The notes under the pieces are model-generated. The model was not told the DNA's origin and ran no database searches. It worked only from the letters and a program-made list of their open reading frames with translations. 18,555 bases of DNA from Conidiobolus incongruus B7586 (Eukaryota > Entomophthoromycota > Entomophthoromycetes > Entomophthorales > Conidiobolaceae): assembly GCA_000697335.1 (NCBI GenBank), contig JNEM01012964.1:1-18555 (forward strand), read 5' to 3'. Of the stretch, positions 1 through 8,504 are shown piece by piece; position 1 is the first letter of the stretch, and every line of letters starts with the position of its first letter. Made by a program: the position numbers and the translations under genes.

Positions 1-1732
1 TTAAATTATGATATCATAAAATTTATTCAAATTTAATAATATCAAAAAAAATTTATAAAATTAAAATTAATGATTTATATAATAATATTAAAATCAATTT
101 ATAATATTTTTTCTCTTAATAATATTTAAATAATTTCCTTTAGAATATCAAGAATTAATATAGTTTTAATATATATATCTTGAAACTATTTAGTATTTGA
201 CAAGATATTAAATCTGTGATATAAATTATCAAATCCAGTTTATCTAAATATTAAATAAAATTTTATTATAAATGACCATATTATAATACTTGATGGAAAT
301 TCAAAATAACTGAATATTCTATTTAATTTTTTATTAAAAATCTATTTTTATTTGATTTATCCAATCTTGGTGAATTTTATAAGTTCATATATATTTATAA
401 TTTCTATAGCTGAAATATATATTCTAAATCAAAATATCAATAATTTTTATAACTAATAAAACTTTTATAATCCCAATTAAATAAATAATAAATATTAACA
501 AAATATTCAAAGCAATAAAATATTTAAATATTTAATATAATAATTTCCTAATATATAATTTAAATTTAATAATTAACTCATAATAACTATATTATTTCAT
601 TTGAATTTTGTAATTCTTTATATTAAAACAATATATTAAACTTTGAAAACCATTTTAACTTTGTAAATAATCAATTAATCAAAGATTTGACTTTAATTAA
701 TTGAATGATTTATACTAGTATTAGTATTTGGATATTTAATTTCAAATTAAAAAAATATACCAATATTGATTATTTTATTTTATAAACTATAAATATTATA
801 TATTATATCTATTTCTAATTTATTATTCAGAATCAAATATATATTATCAAGAACTCAGATATATTAACATAATATTTATTAAATTTTAAAGTTAATAAAT
901 TAACAAGTTAAGTTTATTCAATTTGATAAATTTTAATTAAATCTAAGCATAACATATCTAGATTTCTTAATATATATTGAAATATAAATACTTATATTTA
1001 TTTACTTTATTAAATATCCAACTTAATAGTTAATTTAAGTCTATTTATTTATGATAAATTAGAGTGACTATTTTAAATAAATCATATTTTATATTAAAAA
1101 TAGTTAAATTAAAATATAAATCAAAAGTCCATCAATTAATGAATTTTCTTTATCTCTCTATATATGCAAATAATTAATTTATTAATAGATAAGATAATTG
1201 GAAATATAATATATCTGGAGCCTTCATTTAATATAGAGTTTCAATCAAATAAACTTTAAACTATTTTTTATACATAATATCAATTGAAAAGGGATGATAA
1301 AAAACAGTCACAGGTAAATATTTCTAAGAAACTTGCAAATATTTAAAAATTTATTAAAAATGAAATAATATATTTATTAAAATTAAATTAATATATATTG
1401 GTATATCTATAATAATTATAATTATAGTTATTTCTATTACTTTTAACTCCTTTAGTTAAATTCTATATATACTAAGTATTAATTAATTTAGGATATCAAA
1501 AATTAGTTATTACAAAATATCTATCAATATATTGAAAAGTATTGTTAAATATTTATTATAATAGCTATACTCAATAAAAGGAGAAAAAATATTTGACTAC
1601 AAAATTTTATATTAAATTGTTTTTCTTGTATATGGTTTAATTTTCATGGTGAATTATAGATAATCTGAAAAATACAAATAATTTGAAGATCTTTTGCTAA
1701 ATATTTAATTACAATAATTGTCGAAATGATTG
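1..1732. other. AT-rich intergenic desert
   Basis: This stretch is almost entirely A and T, with stops in all frames and no open frame of useful length. I saw no tRNA-like cloverleaf, terminal repeat or family-like peptide. A short ATG followed by a donor-like GTAAAT near 1291-1320 leads nowhere. The block looks like the AT-rich gene-free compartments found in some fungal genomes. Confidence 0.6.
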
Positions 1733-1741
1733 TATATATAA
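1733..1741 (+). promoter_or_regulatory. TATA-like element upstream of the secreted-protein gene
   Basis: TATATATAA lies about 66 bases before the ATG at 1807, a plausible spacing for a core promoter with a short leader. The surroundings are so AT-rich that a chance match is easy, so this is a weak call. Confidence 0.3.
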
Positions 1742-1806
1742 GATGGTCAAATATTATATTTTTCAGATATTAATACTATAACCTAGCATTTATCTAATTT
1801 GTCAAT

Positions 1807-2412
1807 ATGAGACTTTTTATGACTGTGGTTTTGCTGCTAATTCAGCAATTTGCATCACAAGGAAACAGAGTATATATCCCTGATTACCAACCTCAGCCCT
1901 ATCCACCAACTAATGATCTTTATAATCCACCTATCTTTACCCAGCCACCATATATCACTGATATCCCCTACCTTCCACCCACAGTGGTTTATCCACCTCC
2001 TTCTGCTTACCCTATAGCACAACCTCCTGCTTATCCTCCTACCACCACTAATCCACCAGCCTACCCTGCAACTACCACTACCACCACAGATAATCCCCCA
2101 TCCTATCCAACGACTACTACTACTACCACCAATCCTCTAGATAATCCTATCACTACCAGTAACCCACCTGATTATCCAACAACCACCACTGATAATCCAC
2201 CAAGCTATCCCACAACCACTACCACTAATCCTCCTGTTTATCCCACGACTACCACTCGACCTCCATCATACACCACAACTACCACTCGCAACTCACACTA
2301 CACCACTACAACTTGCCGCGGCTCATCCTATCCCACGAATGATATTGACAATGGCTATGGCAATGGAAGCGGCAAGCCATGTGGACTACTCTGTATTAAT
2401 ATTGGTATTTGA
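1807..2412 (+). CDS. Secreted Pro/Tyr/Thr-rich repeat protein with PPxY motifs
   Basis: This is a 201-residue intronless frame starting at ATG. Residues 1-18 form a typical signal peptide: a hydrophobic VVLLLI core, then small residues before the mature part, with no later membrane segment. Residues 25-60 are rich in Pro and Tyr. From about 60 to 167 there is an imperfect tandem repeat of roughly 10-13 residues, of the form NPPxYPTTTT. Seven PPxY motifs can be counted (PPAY twice, PPSY three times, PPDY, PPVY). The Thr runs suit heavy O-mannosylation. The C-terminus changes character: it is Gly/Asn-rich with three cysteines (TTCRG, then CGLLC near the end). The codons are much richer in C than the AT desert on both sides, which supports a real gene. 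The design fits a cell-wall or extracellular-matrix protein, or an effector. I do not recognise a family, and function is not assigned. Confidence 0.75.
   Translation: MRLFMTVVLLLIQQFASQGNRVYIPDYQPQPYPPTNDLYNPPIFTQPPYITDIPYLPPTVVYPPPSAYPIAQPPAYPPTTTNPPAYPATTTTTTDNPPSYPTTTTTTTNPLDNPITTSNPPDYPTTTTDNPPSYPTTTTTNPPVYPTTTTRPPSYTTTTTRNSHYTTTTCRGSSYPTNDIDNGYGNGSGKPCGLLCINIGI
1984..2307 (+). repeat. Degenerate tandem repeat coding NPPxYPTTTT units
   Basis: Imperfect repeat units of about 30-39 bases encode Asn-Pro-Pro-x-Tyr-Pro followed by runs of Thr. Runs of ACC/ACT codons alternate with CCACC/CCTCC. The units differ in length, so the copy number is probably unstable between strains. Confidence 0.7.
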
Positions 2413-3180
2413 AATATTTTAATGCATTTCATAAGTATCCGTAGTTGACTTTTTTATTTATTAATAAATAATTAATATATTATAATATATTTAAGTATAA
2501 TCTGAATTAAATTTTAATTAAATGATAAATTATTCTCTATTTTAAATCAGATGTTATTTAAAAAAATATTGTATACTTAAAGTTTTGTAGAAAAATGAAA
2601 TTTCAGATAAATAGACATGAATTAGTATAAAATATAAATATTGAAGATATTAATTTATATTAATGTTTGACAATTATGATAGATTGATTTTGAAAAAGTA
2701 CTACTTGATAATAGTTTTGAAACAAAAAATTATATTAATTTTAATTTTTTATTTAATTTAAAGATCAATCAATCATTAAACCAATTCTAATTTTCTAAAA
2801 TTTTAGAGAATTAATTTTTTTAAAAAAAAAATTCTAATTCAAATTAATATAAAATTAATCAATTTTAATAATTATATATGAAAAATATTTTATATTTATA
2901 TTTATTAATATAATAATATTAAAATAAATTTATATTTTAATGATAGCTATTATCAAATATTTGAAAAATAAATGAATATTTTTTATTATATTTGAATACT
3001 AAACAGATTATTTAAACAATGATTGGATATAAATATCAAATTTTATTGAAAAATGATCATCAATTATATTAGCTTTGTTAATTGAATTAAATATTGATGA
3101 TATAATATTGGTATAATAACCTTGGATGATTGTTTAAATTGATTAATGATGTCATTAGAGTTTAATTAATATTATTAGTG
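2413..3180. other. AT-rich intergenic sequence
   Basis: Downstream of the secreted-protein gene the sequence returns to near-pure A/T with homopolymer runs, including adjacent T and A runs near 2813-2830. No gene or structured RNA is supported. Confidence 0.5.
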
Positions 3181-5030
3181 ACAGTTTTTACAAAGGAATA
3201 AAAAGTATTATTAATGAACCCTGATGTGAACTATGGTGGATTACTCAGGATTATAAGGTGAAAAAGTTTAATTTTATAGATTATTCAATTGTTCTACTTA
3301 CTTTCCTTGTTAAATTTATTATTCAATTTTATCAAATGTCATACTAAATGTCAAGTTAATTTAAAAAACTATCACATCTCTTAAAAAATATTACAATCAC
3401 TCAATATAGTAGATAATTGGATTAGAATTAAGACTAAAACATATTTGATAAATTATTAACCTAAGTCTTTGTTTACAATCTTTAATTAAATCTAATTCTT
3501 CCATCTCAAAAAAAATGGGGTAAATTTTAATTTTGGTAAAATTAATTATGAGTGTTGGGTTACACATTAAATTCAACAAAATTAAATCTAACATGTTTGA
3601 ACGCCATCAATTGACCTAATTTGATTGATCCAATCACAAATTCCCATTTTTTAAATTCGCATGAAATAGATGTTTGAGATAAACAAAATTCGCTGTAAGT
3701 AGGTTACGATGAATTATGAGGAGTATTCAAAAAAATATGAAGATAACTACAAATAATTTAATGATTTTTTTGGGTTGTGAACTTTAAATCTCATTCAAAG
3801 ATCTTCTGGAATCCTAGTATTTAATACCTGGTGAAATTCTTCCAAAAGTACTTGCAAAGTGATCCATTCATTAAAAAACAGTCATATTTATTATACTTAA
3901 ATCCTGTAATTTAACTAAATTTGATGATTTCATCAAATGACTTCATTTACATGTCATTTTAACTTTTTAATCTTTTCCATTTAGACTCGGCTACTTCAAA
4001 ACATCATATCATAATTTATTTTGATAAATTAAATGATTTTCAATAAGACTAGAATTTAAGATAATTAGGATTAAGTAGTAAATTTTTTGATTAAACTAAA
4101 CATATTTAGAGATATATTGAATAGCTAGAATTTTCTTATTTTTATGATTTCGGGTTATGGATTTATTACTGGTGTAATTGAGATTGTGTATATTAACTTA
4201 ATGTTGATAGAATTTAGTAAATTCTTTGATGAAATATATAGATCATTAATCATAGAATCTTAATAGTAAAGTATTTTGGTTATCAAAATTGTATCAAGAA
4301 TTTTTTTAAATAATCAAAACTTAGTTCATTAATCACAAGCTAATCAAACAGGATAAAAATGTTTTGGATGGAAAGGTTTTAGGAGATTAAAGGGGTTCCT
4401 TGATAGGTGAAACCAAATTGGATATTGCTGATCACATGGAATGACTCAAATTGTCGTATTGGCCAGAATTTGATTAGTTCTTAAAATGAGTGACTCATTT
4501 TGATTAATATTATATTTTTCATTAGCAGATGATAGATATTTATGCGACTGACGCTTGATACTTTACGCATATTATCGAATTGAAATGGTTTGACTCATTT
4601 GCTTATCGATTAGAAGTATATCAATTAAGCTTAATTTGATTTCTTTTAGCACCATGATATACAAGAAAATTGATTTGTCAACAGTACAAACTAATTAATA
4701 ATCATTTATTTTGAATGCCTATTTTTATAAAATACAGAATTTCCACAGTATTTGGTATGTGAATTATTATTAATTTATTTATAGTTTTCTCATTAATTAT
4801 ACTTAATATAGAAAGTTCAGAAAAATTATTTGAATTTAAAAATTTTGCTCCGATTATTTCCGAATTACTTTCTACACGCCAGAGGGTGTATCATGGCTCG
4901 ATATAGAAGTAATATAATCTAATTACCAATGAAAACGATGGATTCTGCAGGAATTCCCAAAAAGGATACTGATAGAACTCCTTAAATGTGATTGGATAAA
5001 TCAACCAAAAACCTCAATTTTGTGAAAAAT
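3181..5030. other. Less AT-biased intergenic stretch, possibly gene remnants and distal regulatory DNA
   Basis: This stretch holds visibly more G and C than its left flank. It contains short coding-like scraps but no intact gene. On the minus strand, 3881-3795 is an open stretch of 28 codons ending in a stop, with peptide such as LQVLLEEFHQVLN, but it has no ATG or good acceptor. On the plus strand around 4400-4475 short peptide-like runs such as KLDIADHME appear. An ATG frame of 15 codons lies at 4938-4985. A minus-strand frame of 65 residues at 3594-3397 has AT-driven composition and no recognisable domain. Either old decayed coding DNA or the extended promoter of the gene at 5348 would explain it. 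Confidence 0.3.
4442..4597. promoter_or_regulatory. Cluster of three TGACTCA (Gcn4/AP-1 type bZIP) sites
   Basis: TGACTCA occurs at 4442-4448, 4491-4497 and 4591-4597, all in the same orientation within 156 bases. The middle copy sits inside a perfect 19-base palindrome (4483-4501, AAAATGAGTGACTCATTTT, centre G). TGACTCA is the known core for Gcn4/CpcA and AP-1-like factors. The cluster is 750-900 bases upstream of the start at 5348. Its role is inferred only. Confidence 0.35.
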
Positions 5031-5036
5031 TTTCCA

Positions 5037-5043
5037 TATAAAA
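5037..5043 (+). promoter_or_regulatory. TATA box of the gene at 5348
   Basis: TATAAAA followed by GGGG stands out from the A/T background. An ATTGG (inverted CCAAT) lies at 4991-4995. Downstream the sequence becomes strongly pyrimidine-rich (about 5075-5215), as in fungal transcription start regions. No ATG occurs between here and 5348, which supports one long leader of about 250-280 nt. Confidence 0.55.
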
Positions 5044-5263
5044 GGGGATTAACCACTCAGAATCTTGGAGATCTTTTTTCATTTTTTCTCTCCTTTTTCC
5101 TACCTTTCTGCTTTGGAGAAAGATTCTTTCGTTTATAATTGTATTCTTACTCTATAAACTTTTGTTTGTACTTCTCTCCTTTTAATTATTATTTACTTCT
5201 GCTACTGCTTTCCATTATTATTGCCTGTATTATTATTCAAATTTTAACTTATTTATTTCATTC

Positions 5264-5309
5264 TCGAGTTTTGTATATATACTGTCATTGTGGCTTATAC
5301 AAAACTTGA
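5264..5309 (+). promoter_or_regulatory. Hairpin in the 5' leader, 38 nt before the start codon
   Basis: The arms 5264-5277 and 5296-5309 pair over 14 positions with a single G-U wobble, closing an 18-nt loop. The core GTTTTGTATA/TATACAAAAC is a perfect 10-base inverted repeat. Lying inside a long ATG-free leader, it could slow scanning ribosomes or bind a protein. An alternative is a DNA-level palindromic binding site. Confidence 0.5.
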
Positions 5310-5347
5310 AACTTTAAAATCTTTACTTGTACTTTAACCGATATATT

Positions 5348-6130
5348 ATGACTTTTACTTCCAAATACTATAATGCTAACAATACACCCAATTCATTCAT
5401 AATAAATAATAGTAACCCCTTTACAAACAATATCAACACTTTTAACAAACCTCAACCCGTATTACCTCTTAATAAAGCGAAATCTAGATTACGCTCTCTT
5501 ATTGAGGTACTTGCTTCACTTTTTTTCTTTATCCATTATATATTAAACAAACTTTATTTATAGACTGAAGCTGACCATAAGATCGAATATTATGGTGAAC
5601 GTCGTGTTTTAGATAAACACAGATATACTGACCATGTGTTTTCAACTGCTGCCTCCCCTCAGTTCGATTCCTCCGACGATATTCAACAGCCCAGTCCTCC
5701 TTGTATAGTATCACCTGTTCCTAACTATTATAATTCTTTTACCCCTCAAATTCCTTCTACTCTCTCTCAAAATATATATACTTGCAATCATCTAAAACGT
5801 ACTGCAGGTGAGTTTTTTTTTTAAATTGATTTATTTGTATAATATCTAATATACTTATTTAGATGATATTGAAGATGATATTGACTCAATGTATCCCAGT
5901 TCTCATGCTGAATACAGCAGCTATAAGCGTGTGTGTCCACCTACTTTTCATTCACTAACGTTGGTGGGGGGACCCGATTATAATGCTCAATCGGTATGGG
6001 GTTTCAGTAGTTGTATGTGATCTTATTATTTATATTTTAAGGTATAGATACTAACATATTTGAATCCTTAGTCGCCTCAAGCCAAAATGGATCTGGCCAC
6101 TCTTCTCATGGAAGACCCAGTTGGCAATAG
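5348..6130 (+). CDS. Unrecognised four-exon gene, low-complexity protein
   Basis: Proposed exons are 5348-5506, 5564-5807, 5863-6012 and 6072-6130, giving 612 nt and 203 residues. ATG 5348 is the first ATG after a TATA box and a leader of about 260-300 nt. The introns are 57, 55 and 59 nt. The third has a consensus GTATGT donor and a perfect TACTAAC branch point. Residues 1-40 are rich in Asn, Ser and Thr. A basic/acidic segment follows (KSRLRSLIE, then TEADHKIEYYGERRVLDKHRY at about 45-74), then a Pro/Ser-rich part and an acidic patch (DDIEDDID, about 135-142). No signal peptide, membrane span or known domain was found. Disorder plus mixed charge would fit a nuclear regulator, but that is a guess. 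The 3' end is uncertain: an alternative donor at 5994 shifts the last exon into another frame that runs to a stop at 6183-6185. Confidence 0.5.
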
Positions 6131-6874
6131 ACGTTGTGTATTTGTTTCTAATAGTTTCACTCACTCGCCTATTATTTTTCACTAACCTCTCTCTGCTCTC
6201 CCCTCCAGAGCTCTCCCGCCCCTTGAGCTCGTAAGTCTGTATGCGATATATGTTTGTTAAACTTGAGTAGTGCAGAGTTTTCAAGTTGCTCTCTCCTCTT
6301 AATATCGCTAAATATTCAAATATATAATTGGAGTTGGTGTCCTTGACTAGGATGGATTGCTTGCAATTCTCCCGTATTCGGACATTTACTTTCTCTTACT
6401 AGTTAAGAAAAGTAAAATTCAATTATATACATATATATAATAATTTTCTAAATCATTCATTATAACTCCTATTTCTTTATCATTTTCCCTTGGTTGTGAC
6501 CTGTGTGTTATATTAAATTAAAAATTTTTTCTAATAAAAATTGAATTTGTATTATAAAACAAGAAAAACTATTGTAGAATATTTTCAATCCTATTAGTTT
6601 GTTACTGAACATTCAAACTTTGGTTACCTTACTCTATCTGATATTTTCATTTTGTTGTAATGTATGTTTAAAGCTTAACTAACTAAAGATCCTAATTTTT
6701 TTAATTTGATTTATAATTAAAACATCAACTTCGTCAGAATAATTGTTATCCTATTATTAATCATTAATAATTCAACTAATTTAATCCCATATTTTAATAT
6801 TCCTTAATAACTTATAAATGATATAAAAATTAAATTAATATTTATATTAAATTGAAATTAAAATTTATTAAATA
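6131..6874. other. 3' region of the 5348 gene and intergenic sequence
   Basis: The first 250 bases are unusually pyrimidine- and GC-rich (CTCTCTCTGCTCTCCCCTCC near 6187-6206). They contain splice-like signals: an acceptor CCTCCAG after CACTAACC, and a GTAAGT donor near 6231. These may be an untranslated 3' part or further exons of the preceding gene; I could not extend a convincing protein. From about 6400 on the sequence is plain AT-rich spacer before the OXLD1-like gene. Confidence 0.4.
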
Positions 6875-7257
6875 ATGATTTCGACTATTCGATCAACCTT
6901 AAAAACTCCAATAATAATAAGGAATAAAATGCTACATTCTAGTGCCATAAAATTCATGAAAATGCCCCAAAAACCCGAACCTTACGCTACTGAAATGTGT
7001 TGTATGAGTGGTTGCGCCGTTTGGTAAATATCAATTCCCCTACTTATCAAACTAATTACTAATTCTATTTCAATAGCGTAATAGATGTCTACCAAGAAGA
7101 ATTTGACAACTATTTAAAAGAGAAGGAAAAGTATATTGAGTATTGTAAGAAAAATGGTCTGGAAATACCGAAGCACATGCTGGAGCATGAGGAACCGGAA
7201 ATTGATCCAAGTTTAAGGGCTTTTAAAGAGATGGAAAAGAAAATGAATCAAAAATGA
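6875..7257 (+). CDS. OXLD1-like protein (oxidoreductase-like N-terminal domain), mitochondrial
   Basis: Exons 6875-7023 and 7077-7257 give 330 nt and 109 residues. The 53-nt intron splits a Cys codon (TG|C) and has an ACTAAT branch-like motif. The diagnostic element is CCMSGCAVCVIDVYQEEF at about 42-59. It matches the cysteine-rich CCxSGCxxCVxxxY signature of the oxidoreductase-like domain family (human OXLD1 and fungal homologues). Splicing is needed to complete it. The N-terminus (MISTIRSTLKTPIIIRNK) is basic, hydroxylated and free of acidic residues, so mitochondrial import is likely. The in-frame Met at 6929 could start a shorter form without this presequence. The rest (YLKEKEKYIEYCKK, EPEIDPSLRAFKEMEKK) is charged and helical. 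Despite the family name, no reaction is established for it. It converges on RPP1 with 108 bases between the stops. Confidence 0.85.
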
Positions 7258-7365
7258 ATAAAAAGAAACCAGTTAAAATAAAATTTAAGTTTTATAAAGA
7301 AGGAAAATAAAACTAATTAATTAATGATAGAGATGATGGTTAACTTGGAATCTATATCCTGTATT
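7258..7365. terminator. Short convergent 3' intergenic region with AATAAA signals
   Basis: Only 108 bases separate the stops of the OXLD1-like gene (+) and RPP1 (-). On the plus strand AATAAA overlaps the stop (7257-7262) and occurs again near 7278. On the minus strand an AATAAA overlaps the end of the RPP1 frame. The two mRNAs probably overlap at their 3' ends. Confidence 0.45.
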
Positions 7366-8209
7366 TTATTTAGATTTTTTATTTTGCACTGGTGATGTAG
7401 TCTCTGAAGATCTCTTTACACCTACATTACCATTAGTATTAGAATCCTCGACAACCTTGACACCACTCTTAACCCACAACGATCTATTCTCACCTTTAAG
7501 TACACAACTCCTACCAAACTCAGTCAATAATTTCCTAGTCCCAAATTCATTAAGTCCCCAAAGTGTACCTAGTCTGCACAAATCCTGAGGTCGTCTGAAC
7601 TTGGTAGGTGCATCACCACGACTCGATAATATAAGATTCTTACTCTTCAAACACTTCACAAGTTCTCTGATGTTGTTTAAACAATTACGTCTCTGAGCAC
7701 CACTGACTAGCATGGAATCATATCCAATCTCAAAATGCAATCCTCTTTGCAAACTATTGGTAAACATTTTGGGTTTCAGTCTAAATGGTAACCTCTCAGC
7801 AAGGTTGAGACACACGATATCGACGTTTAAATTATTAACCGCACTCTGTAACGTCTGCGCACACGTCGGTTCCACAGCAATAAGGTCATAGTGCTTCAAA
7901 TAAGTATTATAATTATTCGTATTGAATATACTCATGGATTTGATATCTATTAATTTTATCGTAACTCGGGATAAGATTTTAAAATTTTGACCCATAAACT
8001 GCCTCAAAGGTTCCAAATTCATTGGAGGTTTTAAAGGGTCTGTAGAGTTAAATTGATGATTGATAGCAATACAAGAATATCCTACTAAAATAGAGTTAAT
8101 AAAATTATTAAATAAAAAATTATAGTTTATTACAGTTTTTTAAACGTATTAAATTCTGTTTTAATAAATCTAAATTAGAATGTTGGGAAAGATTTAAATC
8201 ATAAAACAT
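7366..8209 (-). CDS. RPP1: RNase P/MRP protein subunit RPP1 (Rpp30 family)
   Basis: Exons 8209-8134 and 8084-7366 (reverse strand) give 795 nt and 264 residues, close to human Rpp30 (268). The 49-nt intron splits a Leu codon (T|TA) and restores the family N-terminus: MFYDLNL at 1-7, then LGYSCIAINH at about 26-35, which matches the LGYxxVAINH strand of the family. Further landmarks are ILSRVTIKLID, YDLIAVEP, NVDIVCLNLAERLPFRLK and GLHFEIGYDSML. Then come NLILSSRGDAPTKFRRPQDL and LGTLWGLNE, in the order of the TIM-barrel-like Rpp30 fold. The C-terminus is basic (KRSSETTSPVQNKKSK), like a nuclear or nucleolar signal. The protein is a core subunit of RNase P (5' end of pre-tRNA) and of RNase MRP (pre-rRNA processing). 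Reading through the intron would stop after about 29 codons. The gene lies 295 bases downstream of cysteine synthase on the same strand. Confidence 0.93.
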
Positions 8210-8504
8210 TTTTAATAATTTTTTAATAATATCAAATCATAGTTAAATTAATGTTGAAAAATTAAAGTTAGAAAATTTATAAAATTTTTAAGATGGTAAA
8301 AAAATATTATGGGATGGATTGAAATTGTGTTTCAAATTGAATAATATCGTTGGTTATATTGATAATCGTTATGATTATATTAAAAAAAATAGATCTTACA
8401 ATTTAAAACAACGTCACAAAACCTATTTAAATAAAAGAATATGTGTAATGAATAAATTCAAAAAAATTATCGAATTAAGTAAATTTTTTTATTGGTAGAA
8501 TGAT
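8210..8504. other. Intergenic spacer between cysB and RPP1
   Basis: This AT-rich spacer must carry the RPP1 promoter and the cysteine synthase 3' end. AATAAA on the minus strand at 8493-8488, 12 nt past the cysteine synthase stop, is a candidate poly(A) signal. No gene is seen. Confidence 0.4.

Noticed and set aside
3397-3594. Minus-strand 65-residue frame starting with ATG
   Set aside because: The composition (Ile, Leu, Asn, Lys) is what AT-rich DNA gives by chance; there is no domain, no promoter and no splice support.
4873-4890. Small hairpin TACAC/GTGTA
   Set aside because: Only five base pairs, not followed by a T run or any gene end; expected by chance.
5529-5714. Minus-strand frame across the unknown gene at 5348
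   Set aside because: It overlaps exon 2 and intron 1 of the plus-strand gene, which has TATA box, leader and consensus introns.
6051-6284. Minus-strand 77-residue frame
   Set aside because: It is antisense to the last exon and the pyrimidine-rich 3' region; the charged peptide is the complement of that skew.
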